Below, in pieces: positions 1-8,335 of a DNA stretch of 35,397 nucleotides. Below the pieces are notes generated by a model. That model did no database searches and was not told the origin of the DNA. It saw nothing but the letters and a program-made list of their open reading frames with translations. Positions within the stretch are counted from its first letter, which is position 1. The number at the start of each line of letters is the position of its first letter. The stretch lies in contig JAEKKK010000117.1 of the NCBI GenBank assembly GCA_019510405.1, positions 1 through 35,397 of the forward strand, written 5' to 3'. The position numbers and the translations under genes were made by a program. This stretch comes from Gemmatimonadota bacterium (GTDB lineage: Bacteria > Gemmatimonadota > Gemmatimonadetes > Gemmatimonadales > Gemmatimonadaceae).

Positions 1-111
1 GTGCGGGGCGGAAGCACATGCCCGCAGGGTGGCGGCGCGCGCGCGCTCGTGCGTGATCCCATGCACGCCGATCAGCGCGAACGCGTGCGTCGGTTGATCG
101 TGCCGACGCAC
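1..111 (-). CDS. possible N-terminal fragment of a gene running off the left edge (MRRHDQPTHAFALIGVHGITHERARAATLRACASAPH...)
   Basis: Open minus-strand frame from a GTG at 109-111 to the window edge, divergent from the small lipoprotein at 129; too short for family assignment. Confidence 0.3.
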   Translation of the reverse strand, partial: MRRHDQPTHAFALIGVHGITHERARAATLRACASAPH

Positions 112-128
112 GGCGCCATCTTGGCGCC

Positions 129-386
129 ATGCCGACTTCCTCGCGCCGCATCCTCCTTGCCCGACGATGCCTGCTCACGGCGGTACTGGCGTCGGTCGCC
201 GGCTGCCGCAGCCCGCAATCGGATGCCTACCTGCTCGAGCAGATGAAGCAGATGGGCGACGAGCTGAACGCCTCCCGCCAACAGGCGGCCGATCTGCAGG
301 CCCAGATGGACTCGTTGCGCACCGTGGTCGCGAAGCAGGACACGCTCCTGACGCGACTGGCGGGGATGGCGGGACTACCGCGATGA
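129..386 (+). CDS. small putative lipoprotein with coiled-coil-like region
   Basis: 85 aa; hydrophobic signal then lipobox-like VAGC, then a Q/L/heptad-rich segment. Confidence 0.55.
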   Translation: MPTSSRRILLARRCLLTAVLASVAGCRSPQSDAYLLEQMKQMGDELNASRQQAADLQAQMDSLRTVVAKQDTLLTRLAGMAGLPR

Positions 387-2019
387 GTCCGGCGAGATGT
401 AGTAGAGGCGCATCGAGGGCCCGATGCGGGCGACGGGCGTGCGCCGCGCGAGCCAGCGCAGCGACGTGTCCGACCAGACGCCGGCGAGGAAGGTCTCGCT
501 CGCGGCGACCCAGCCCGTGGTGCGCTCATTAGGGTCGAGTCGACGCGCGTTGGTCAGGCCGACGGCTTCGAGGCTCGATGATCCGAAGTAGTGCACGCGC
601 ACCGAATCGATGTGTCGCGCCTTCACAGTGTCGGCGAGTCGGTAGAGGTCCTGACCCCAATCGAGATTGCTGTCGACGAGCACGCGTTCGGGCCGCGCGC
701 GGGCGACGGGATTGAAGTAGGCCAGATAGTCGGGCCACGCCTGCACGGGAATGACGAGCGTCGCAGCGAGCAGCGCAACGAGGGCGCTGCGCCGCATGAC
801 GAGCATGGTGGCCGAACCAGCGCGGTTCCACGCCGACACGACACCGCGCGCGGCGAGGATGGCGAGGAAGGGATAGATGGTGAGCACGATGCGCACGCCG
901 AGATCGACGTGCGACAGGAGTGCGATGACCAGCACGGCGCAGGTGCCCGCGAGGGGAACGACGGCGGGCCAGCGCTCGGTGCGCGCGGCCCGCGCACTCT
1001 CCACCGTCCCCACGATGGCGAGGGTGAGCAGCGGCAGCGGCGTCTTCACCGCGAGCACGACGAGGTAGTAGTACCACCAGCCGCGCTGTGACACGTGGCC
1101 GAGGAGGAAAGCGGGATGCCCGCCGCTGGCGTGCTGGAGGAACGGCCGCACACCGCGGATGAGCGCCGGCGCCGGCACCCAGACGCCGCCCGGATGGAGC
1201 GGGCCGACGTCGAAGCGATACATCGCCCAGATGATCAGCGCGGCGGCGGCGCAGCCCGCGATCGCCTCGCGCCACGGGATGGAGATCGTGTCGCGGGGCG
1301 CCGCCTCGCGAGGGAAGCGCAGGCGCGCGACCTCGCCGAACAGGAGCGCAGGAGCGAGATAGGCGAGCGCGGAGAACTTGGCCGCCGCGGCGAGCCCCAC
1401 CGCGACGCCGAAGGCGAGGGCGCGACCGGTAGTGGGCTGCTCGCGCCAGCGCATCCACGCGAAGAGGGCGGCGACGGCGAGCGCCGCGGGAGCGAGGTCA
1501 GTGCCGGCGACGCCGGCGTGCGCGAGCAGGTTGGGATTCGTCGCCGCGAAGACGACGGCGAGCGCTCCGCCGGCGGGACCAGCGACGCGCGCGCCCCAGA
1601 CGGCACACAGCGCGAGCGTGAGCCACAGAAAGGGAAGCATGCCCAGACGGGCCAGCGTGAGCATGCGGCGGTAGTGCGCGCCCTCGCCGAGCAGCGCGCG
1701 TCCCTCGCCATAGATCTTGGGTTGTCCGATCGTGCCCGCGCCGACGAGGTCCGGTCCAATCGCGTCGGCGACGCGCGCGAGGGGAGGATGGTCCAATCGC
1801 GGCGGCGACGCGCGCGAGGGGAGGATGCTGCGGCTCGTACGTATACTGGCCGCGGCTCAGCCACTCCATCCCGGCGGCGAGATGCGCGGGCTCATCCCAC
1901 ATCTGGCTGAAGACCGCGTACGTCGAGATGACGGCGAGCGTGGCCAGTGACACGACGAGGGCGGTGACTGCACGCCACCGCCCTCGGGACTTCGTGAACG
2001 GGGGCGTCGCGTCGCCCAC
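375..2019 (-). pseudogene. membrane glycosyltransferase-like protein (PMT/GT39-like, multi-TM), frameshifted by a 37-bp tandem duplication
   Basis: N-terminus (MGDATPPFTKSRGRW...MWDEPAHLAAGMEWLSRGQYTYEPQHPPLARVAAAIGP) is in one frame and the remaining ~470 aa (IGPDLVGAGTIGQPKIYGEGRALL...) in another; the junction is a 37-bp direct repeat at 1754-1790/1791-1827. Removing one copy restores one ORF. Confidence 0.75.
1754..1827. repeat. 37-bp tandem direct duplication (2 copies, 1 mismatch)
   Basis: gtccaatcgcg[t/g]cggcgacgcgcgcgaggggaggatg at 1754-1790 and 1791-1827; the mismatch is at 1765/1802. Confidence 0.95.
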
Positions 2020-2033
2020 CGGCCGGCGCAGAG

Positions 2034-2612
2034 TCAGCGCGCCTTCGCGACCGCCGCAGCGAGGGCGGTATACGCGTCCTCGTTCAGCGCGTTGAACTTC
2101 ATCTCACGGTACGCCACGCGGCCGTCCTTGCCGATGACGAACACCGTGCGATTGGCGACGGGGCGTCCGGAAAGGTGCGAACCGTACAGATCGGCCGTGG
2201 TCAGCTGGGGATCGGAGACCAGCGCGAAGGGGAACTTCGCCTCCGACGCCCAGGAGACGTGGCTCGAGACGCTGTCCGCGGAGATCGGCAGCACGACGAC
2301 GCCCTCACCGAAGAGCGTCTTGTACTGGTCGCGGAACTTCGTCAGCTCAGCGGTGCAGCCGCTGGTACGGTCCTTCGGGTAGAACGCGAGGACGACGACC
2401 TTGCCCCGCTGTGCGGCGAGGCTGACGGGCGTGCTGCGCGCCCCGGCCGAATCGGCCCACGCGGCGGTGAAATCGGGGGCGCGCTGACCGACGTCAGGGC
2501 CGGCGGGAGCCGCGGGAGTGGCGGCGCCCGCCTGTGTCGCTGACTGGGCACCGGCGTTCACGGCAAGCACAGCGAGGGCGATGACGGCGAGCAGCGAGGA
2601 GCGGCGGGACAT
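2034..2612 (-). CDS. secreted/periplasmic peroxiredoxin (AhpC/TSA, Bcp-like)
   Basis: MSRRSSLLAVIALAVLAVNAGAQ signal peptide; thioredoxin-like fold motifs GQRAPDFTAAW, VVVLAFYPKDRTSGCTAELTKFRDQY. SD-like GGAGG lies upstream of the ATG at 2612; the longer ORF start is not favoured. Confidence 0.88.
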   Translation of the reverse strand: MSRRSSLLAVIALAVLAVNAGAQSATQAGAATPAAPAGPDVGQRAPDFTAAWADSAGARSTPVSLAAQRGKVVVLAFYPKDRTSGCTAELTKFRDQYKTLFGEGVVVLPISADSVSSHVSWASEAKFPFALVSDPQLTTADLYGSHLSGRPVANRTVFVIGKDGRVAYREMKFNALNEDAYTALAAAVAKAR

Positions 2613-2872
2613 GGAAGACCTCCGGACGTGGAACTGCGGACTGCGGACGCAGGAGCGTCCCTGGCCGCGCCTGGAACGATGGCGACCGCACGAGGCAAAT
2701 ACCAGTCGTCGAGCAGTAGCTGCGGCGGGGCCGCGAGGACGCCGAGCGGGACGCGGAGCGGGGGCCGGCTTTCGCCACTCCGACGTGCTAAATCGGAAGC
2801 TCGTCTCGCGCACTCGACCGTGGTTCGCGCTATATTGTCACGGCTGTGTTGGACCAGCCTTTAGAGCCTGAG

Positions 2873-3100
2873 ATGACGATCACAATCGAATACTGCACGG
2901 TTTGAAGCTACGAGCCACGGGCCGCCAGGTTGGCGGCCGAGCTCTCGGAGGAGTTCCCTGCTGCGGCGATCGAGTTGAAGCCCAGCTCGGGAGGACGGTT
3001 CGAAGTCTATCGAGACGGGACGCCGGTCTTTCAGAAATCGAAGCTCGGACGTCACGCCGAAGCGGGAGAAGTCGTAAGTTTGTTGCGCGCAGGACGCTGA
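2873..3100 (+). CDS. SelW/SelT/SelH (Rdx) family protein, predicted selenoprotein with UGA-encoded Sec at codon 11 (2903-2905)
   Basis: Translation with TGA=Sec: MTITIEYCTVUSYEPRAARLAAELSEEFPAAAIELKPSSGGRFEVYRDGTPVFQKSKLGRHAEAGEVVSLLRAGR. Matches the Rdx pattern YCxx(C/U)xYxPxAxxLxxxLxxxFP...SGGxFEVxxxGxxVFxKxxxGRxxxxGEVV. The in-frame TGA falls exactly at the redox position and the frame is open on both sides. Confidence 0.85.
2906..2938 (+). promoter_or_regulatory. candidate bacterial SECIS element
   Basis: Perfect 7-bp stem GGCCGCC (2920-2926)/GGCGGCC (2932-2938) with 5-nt loop AGGTT (2927-2931). The loop begins 22 nt after the last base of TGA and has G as its second nucleotide. Confidence 0.65.
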
Positions 3101-3199
3101 CCACCATCACGAGGACCTGATCCGGGCCGATGCGTCGTCTGGACGCGTTGGCCCGTGGCACGTCGCACCCACGCACCCACAGCAGGCATCACACCCCAG

Positions 3200-4279
3200 A
3201 TGCGCATTGCAATCTCCACCGGCGGCGGCGACGCCCCGGGTCTCAACGCCGTCATCCGTGCGGCGGCCCTCTCCGCGATCAACCGTGGCTGGGAGGTGCT
3301 CGGCATCAAGCGAGGATTCGCCGGTCTCATGGGCGAGGACGAAGTCATCACCCTCACCAAGGACTCGGTGCGCGGCATCGCCCACATGGGCGGCACGATC
3401 CTGCGCTCGACGAATCGGGGCAATCCGTTCTTCTATCCGCGCAAGCAGGCGGACGGCACGTTCAAGGAAGAGGATCGCTCCGACGAGCTGATGGAGAATG
3501 CAACCCGCCTCGGGATCGACGCGCTCATCTCGATCGGAGGTGACGGCTCGCTCGACATCGCGCGGCGCCTCTGTAGCAAGGGAATGAAGATCGTCTGCGT
3601 CCCAAAGACGATCGACAACGACGTGAGCGGCACGGTGACGACGTTCGGCTTCGACACGGCGGTCAACACGGCGCTCGATGCGATCGATCGGTTGCACACG
3701 ACCGCGGAGAGCCACGACCGCGTGATGGTGATGGAAGTGATGGGGCGCGATGCCGGGTTCATCGCGCTGCACGCCGGCGTCGCGGGCACGGCGGACGTGA
3801 TCCTCATCCCCGAAATCCCGTACGACATCGGGAAGGTGTGCGAAAAGATCCGGGCGCGTGACGCAGCGGGCCGGCTCTTCTCGATCGTCATCGTCGCCGA
3901 GGGCGCATTCCCGCGCGGTGGCGCGTCGCACACGCTCGGCGAGTCGATGCCGGGCCAGGCGCGGCGCATCGGTGGTGTCGCGGACGCGATCGCACGCGAA
4001 ATCCAGACGATCACGGGGAAGGAGACGCGGTCGCTGGTTCTGGGACACCTGCAGCGCGGCGGCATGCCGACGGGCTACGACCGCCTGCTGGCGACGCGGT
4101 TCGGCGGGGCGGCGGTGCGGGCGATCGCCGACGAGAAGTGGGGACAGATGGTCGCGCTGCAGTCGCCGCACATCGTCACGATCCCGATCGACGAGGTCCT
4201 TGGCGAAGTCAAGCGTGTGGACCCGACGCACGACGTCGTCCAGACGGCCAGGGCGACGGGGATCAGCTTCGGCGACTGA
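3200..4279 (+). CDS. pfkA: 6-phosphofructokinase (PfkA family)
   Basis: MRIAISTGGGDAPGLNAVIRA, SIGGDGSLDIA, PKTIDNDVSGTVTTFGFDTAV, MEVMGRDAGFIAL, GHLQRGGMPTGYDR. Confidence 0.93.
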   Translation: MRIAISTGGGDAPGLNAVIRAAALSAINRGWEVLGIKRGFAGLMGEDEVITLTKDSVRGIAHMGGTILRSTNRGNPFFYPRKQADGTFKEEDRSDELMENATRLGIDALISIGGDGSLDIARRLCSKGMKIVCVPKTIDNDVSGTVTTFGFDTAVNTALDAIDRLHTTAESHDRVMVMEVMGRDAGFIALHAGVAGTADVILIPEIPYDIGKVCEKIRARDAAGRLFSIVIVAEGAFPRGGASHTLGESMPGQARRIGGVADAIAREIQTITGKETRSLVLGHLQRGGMPTGYDRLLATRFGGAAVRAIADEKWGQMVALQSPHIVTIPIDEVLGEVKRVDPTHDVVQTARATGISFGD

Positions 4280-4506
4280 GGGTACATGGAGGGGCGCCGC
4301 CGAGCGCGCTCGTGAACGGAGGACGGAACCTGTCCGTAGCTATGGACACTCCGGCCGACGTCCGGACGACACTCGATCGAGCTCGGCGGTGCTAACCGTT
4401 ACTCCTTACGGCAGTTGGACGTCGAGGATCGGCTGGTCGCGACCTGGCACCATGCCTGCCTTTCTCATCGGTGCCGCGCGATGTCCGCGTGGCACTGGAG
4501 ATTCTG

Positions 4507-4815
4507 ATGAAGCTTCGTATCGCCTTCCTCACTCTCGTCTGCTCGGCCGGTCTGGTCGGGACTGCGCACGCGCAGAAGAGCGAGGACGACGTTCCCAAGG
4601 AGTACCGGCCCCCGAAGGGCATGTGCCGCGTCTGGTTGGACAAGGTGCCGCCCAAGCAGCAGCCGGCGCCGACCGACTGCCCGACGGCCGTGAAGAACCG
4701 TCCGTCCAACGGCAGGGTGATCTTTGGTGACGACTACAAGGACGGGGCGGACAAGGGCGGCAAGCGAGAGCTCCCGATCATCCGGAAGTTCATCGACAGC
4801 AGCAAGAAGCCCTAG
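4507..4815 (+). CDS. small secreted protein of unknown function
   Basis: MKLRIAFLTLVCSAGLVGTAHAQ signal peptide; PPKGMCRVWLDKVPPKQQPAPTDC motif; 102 aa. Confidence 0.7.
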   Translation: MKLRIAFLTLVCSAGLVGTAHAQKSEDDVPKEYRPPKGMCRVWLDKVPPKQQPAPTDCPTAVKNRPSNGRVIFGDDYKDGADKGGKRELPIIRKFIDSSKKP

Positions 4816-4857
4816 CCGGCTCGCCCGCCGCGCACGTTTCTCGCCGAGCGGGCGCGC

Positions 4858-7659
4858 ATGCGCGACGTAAGAGACCAATACCTCCCTCCCGACCACGACG
4901 CATTCGTCGGGGCGGAGCCGTCCACGGGGCGCGTGATCGTGATCGCGCCGACCCGCGCCGCGTGCGAGACGATCGAGCTCGCCGTGGGCCTCCATATCGA
5001 GACGTACCTGGAGCGGCACTTCGGTGCGCGCGTGCGCGAGCTGGCACGCGCGCGGCGCGGCTTCGGCATCGTCGCCGGCACCGGGTCCGGAAAGACGCTC
5101 GCCATCCGGCCGATCGCCGAGGAGCTGCTCGGCACCACCGACCTGCGCGTCGGTGTGATCAACCGCGAGCGCGAGGCGACGCCGGAGACGCCGAGCTGGA
5201 ACATCGTCATCGTGACGACCGGCATCGCGCGGCGCTGGTTCCAGGACGGCGACATCCTGCCGCAGGACACGCTCATCATCGACGAGATCCACCAGACATC
5301 GGCCGAGCTGGAGCTGTGCCTGGCGCTCGGCAAGCGGGTGGGCTGCCGATTCATCTGGCTCTCGGCCACGGTGGATCCGGCGTTCTACCGGCGGTATCTC
5401 GACAGCGCGGACGTGCTCGAGGTGTACGCCTTCGATCCTGAAAAGGCGGCGAAGGTCGAGGTGGTGAACAAGGAGCCGACCGAGTTCCTCGACGACCGCT
5501 TCCTGCAGGGCGTCTACAAACAGAAGCGCGGCGTCGCGCTGTTCGTACCGACGCGCAAGGGTGTCGAGCAGGCCGCCGGATACGTGGAGGAGCGCGCGCC
5601 GCGCATCAACACCGCGTTCTACCACGGCGGTGAGCCGATCCGGAAGCTGCGCCCCTTCCTCGAGGGGGGAGAGCAGAAACCGTATTTCCTCGCGATGACG
5701 GCGGCGGGGCAGAGCGCGCTCAACGTACACGGGCTGGATACCGTCGTGATCGACGACGTGCGCTTCACCTCGATCGTCGAGCGCGGCAAGAACGTGCTCA
5801 CGAAGCTGCACCTCGGCGCGAACGAGATCCTGCAGATGGCGGGGCGCGTGCATGGACGCGTCGCGGGCGGTCGCGTCTTCATCCTCAGCGACCGCGACAT
5901 CGACTTCTTCTCGCTGAAGCCGACGGAGCCCGAATTCCAGCTCGCGGGAGATTCCGAGCGCGTCGCCATCACCTGCGCCGACCTGGGGGTGGACGCGTCG
6001 GACCTCGCGCTGCCGGTGCCGCTGGACCGGGTGGCGTATCGGCGCGCGCTCCAGTTCCTCGAGTCGCGCGGCATCATCGAGGACGGGCGACTCACGCGAT
6101 ACGGGCGCGCCGTGGAGGCGATGCCGGTGGAGCGCGAGTGGGCCGAGCTGCTCGTGAATGCCGACGACGCGATGGTGCCGTACCTCGCCGTGATGAGCGG
6201 CGTGGAGTCGCTGCACCGGATGACGCGCGACGAACGCGACCTCGACGGGTTGATCGTGCCGGGCAGCGACCACCTCACCGCGTACAACGTGTACGCCGAG
6301 GCGTTCCGCGTCGCGGGATACATCGGCGAGGTCTATGGACTGGAGCGGCATCTGTTCCACGAGGAGGAGATCAACGAGTGGGCGGAGCGGCGCGGCGTGC
6401 TGGTGAAGTCGATCGAGGATGCCGCGCTCGGGATGGCGAGCGTGTATCGCGGTCTGAGCATGCGACTTCCCGCCGACATGCCGATGGCGCACGAGGGGAC
6501 GCGTCGCCAGTTCGCGCTGCTGCTCGCCGAGTACATGCCGTTCGATCTGGTGATCGACGAGCAGACGTCGTGGGGCGAGGAGGCTCGCGTCTCCAAGACG
6601 AGCGTGTGCGGCAGCTGGGGCGCGATCGCGGGTGAGCTGCGCTACTTCGCCGACAAGTTCGGCCGCCCGCGCGCGTCGATCGAGGGGACGCAGCTGCCGA
6701 TGGATCTCGTGCGTCGCTTCGCGACGGGCGACGAAGCGACGATGGCGTACGATGGCGAACGGCGAAAGGCGCCGCTCGTGCTCACGCGCCGCGTCGAGTA
6801 CTTCGGCTTCGAGCTCGATCGCGAGATCGAGGTGGTGGATGTCTTCCCTGAAGGGAAGGAAGATGACGCGCGCCGCGTGCTGGCCGATGCGCTCGCGCGG
6901 GGCGAGGCGCGGCACTTCTCGGTGCGCGACAATCTGCCGCGCATCGATGCCGTGCGAGAAGCGTGGCGGCGCTCGGGGGGGACGCTGCCGCGACTGAACC
7001 AGTCGGAGCTCGCGGCGTTGTACGTCGACAAGCTGCGCAACGTCCACTCGCTCACGGAATTCAAGAGCACCGATCTCGATCTGTCGGCGGAGCTGGAGAC
7101 GCGCTCGCCTCGCGCGCAGCGGGCGCGCTACGATGCACTGCCGACGCGCACGACGGTGCGCGACCGCGAGGTGGAGATCGATTACGACGTGGAAGAAGCG
7201 GACGGCCAGACGATCGGTGTGGCGCGGCTTCGCCTGCCGGAGAAGGTCGCGCGGACGCTGACGGAGGCAGAGGTGCCCGCGCTGGATCGGCCGGTGCGCT
7301 TCGTCGTACCGCGGGGACAGCGTGGCTCGGTGCGGGCGCGAACGCTCGACGAGCTGCAGACGTTGCTCGATCAGCCGTGGACGGAAGAGGAGATCGCGCG
7401 GTTCAATCGGAAGCGCGACGAGCAGCGGGAGTCGGCGCGCTCGGCGTCGCGCGAGCGACGCGATCGGATCGGCGGGGGACAAAAGCCGAAGCGCGGACTG
7501 CGCGACCGGCCTCGCAGCCAGCGGCCGGGCCGCGGCGAGCGCCAGGCGCAACGCGACGAGACCGGCGGCGGCGAGCGGCCGGGCGGTGGGCGCGGAGGCA
7601 AGCCGCGTGGTGGGCCCGGACGGGGCGGGGGACGCGGTCCTGGGAGAACGCGACGGTAG
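4858..7659 (+). CDS. DEIH-box (DEAH/HrpA-like) ATP-dependent helicase with RGG-rich C-terminal tail
   Basis: GTGSGKTLAI Walker A, IIDEIHQT Walker B, WLSATVDP motif III, QMAGRVHGRVAGG motif VI; C-terminus ERPGGGRGGKPRGGPGRGGGRGPGRTRR. Confidence 0.88.
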   Translation: MRDVRDQYLPPDHDAFVGAEPSTGRVIVIAPTRAACETIELAVGLHIETYLERHFGARVRELARARRGFGIVAGTGSGKTLAIRPIAEELLGTTDLRVGVINREREATPETPSWNIVIVTTGIARRWFQDGDILPQDTLIIDEIHQTSAELELCLALGKRVGCRFIWLSATVDPAFYRRYLDSADVLEVYAFDPEKAAKVEVVNKEPTEFLDDRFLQGVYKQKRGVALFVPTRKGVEQAAGYVEERAPRINTAFYHGGEPIRKLRPFLEGGEQKPYFLAMTAAGQSALNVHGLDTVVIDDVRFTSIVERGKNVLTKLHLGANEILQMAGRVHGRVAGGRVFILSDRDIDFFSLKPTEPEFQLAGDSERVAITCADLGVDASDLALPVPLDRVAYRRALQFLESRGIIEDGRLTRYGRAVEAMPVEREWAELLVNADDAMVPYLAVMSGVESLHRMTRDERDLDGLIVPGSDHLTAYNVYAEAFRVAGYIGEVYGLERHLFHEEEINEWAERRGVLVKSIEDAALGMASVYRGLSMRLPADMPMAHEGTRRQFALLLAEYMPFDLVIDEQTSWGEEARVSKTSVCGSWGAIAGELRYFADKFGRPRASIEGTQLPMDLVRRFATGDEATMAYDGERRKAPLVLTRRVEYFGFELDREIEVVDVFPEGKEDDARRVLADALARGEARHFSVRDNLPRIDAVREAWRRSGGTLPRLNQSELAALYVDKLRNVHSLTEFKSTDLDLSAELETRSPRAQRARYDALPTRTTVRDREVEIDYDVEEADGQTIGVARLRLPEKVARTLTEAEVPALDRPVRFVVPRGQRGSVRARTLDELQTLLDQPWTEEEIARFNRKRDEQRESARSASRERRDRIGGGQKPKRGLRDRPRSQRPGRGERQAQRDETGGGERPGGGRGGKPRGGPGRGGGRGPGRTRR

Positions 7660-7681
7660 TCACCGCCAGGATGACGCGGAG

Positions 7682-8260
7682 TCAGCTCCGGGTCGTCAGT
7701 CGCTGCAGATCCGTCTGGCGCTGCACGCTCGTCTCGGGGACGTCGAGCAGATACTGGTCCTCACGCACGATCGTGAAGCCGCGGGCGAGATAGTTGGGCA
7801 GCGCCTGGGGCGCATCGAGCGTGCAGGTATTGAGGATCGCGCGCGATGCATCCAGCGCGAACGCTTCCTCCGCCGCACGGGTGAGCAGCCAGCCGCCAAG
7901 CCCGCGCCCGATGAACGCGGGCGCGAGCCCGAAGTACATCACTTCGACGACTCGATCGGGATGGCGCTTCAGCTCGAAGTAGCCGGCGGTGTGGCCGCGC
8001 AGGTGAGCCGACCAGACGTGAACGTCGGGGTTCTCCAGATAGCGCTGCAGCTCCTCGACGCTCCATGCGAGTCGGTCGCGCCAGAGCCAGCGTTCGCCGA
8101 CCAGCGTGTAGAGCTCGAGGTAGTCGGCCGGCTCGATCGGGAAGCGGCGACGCAGCTCGACGTGCTCGGCGGGGAGGCGCCCGGGTTTGAGCTCCGCGAG
8201 CGACCGCAGCTCGAGGTAGGTGCGTCGCACGGCGACGCGCGTCCAGCCTTCGCGTGACAT
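7682..8260 (-). CDS. GNAT-family N-acetyltransferase
   Basis: 192 aa; VMYFGLAPAFIGRGLGGWLLTRAAEEAF acetyl-CoA binding motif followed by LNTCTLDAPQALPNYLARGFTIVRE. Confidence 0.85.
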   Translation of the reverse strand: MSREGWTRVAVRRTYLELRSLAELKPGRLPAEHVELRRRFPIEPADYLELYTLVGERWLWRDRLAWSVEELQRYLENPDVHVWSAHLRGHTAGYFELKRHPDRVVEVMYFGLAPAFIGRGLGGWLLTRAAEEAFALDASRAILNTCTLDAPQALPNYLARGFTIVREDQYLLDVPETSVQRQTDLQRLTTRS

Positions 8261-8335
8261 AGCAGAAAAGCTAACGACGGGGCGGGGACGCGGCGATGAT
8301 CGAAGGACTGCTGCGGTGCAGCAGAACTTCAGGCC

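Noticed and set aside
2613-2813. N-terminal extension of the peroxiredoxin ORF
   Set aside because: A clear signal peptide and SD support the start at 2612; the upstream part contains duplicated GACTGCGGA-type repeat sequence.
2902-3120. 72-aa ORF starting TTG inside the SelW-like gene
   Set aside because: Out of frame with the family-matching translation; basic Arg/Gly-rich composition typical of off-frame reading in GC-rich DNA.
3107-4231. 374-aa antisense ORF opposite pfkA
   Set aside because: Antisense of a clear pfkA; no recognisable motif, RHD-rich composition.
4280-4506. Possible ncRNA or riboswitch between pfkA and the small secreted protein
   Set aside because: Some short inverted words (e.g. 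GTCCGTAGCTATGGAC) but no convincing conserved fold or known motif.
4465-7551. 1028-aa antisense ORF opposite the helicase
   Set aside because: Mirror of a well-supported helicase; His/Arg/Asp-rich antisense artefact of high GC3 codons.
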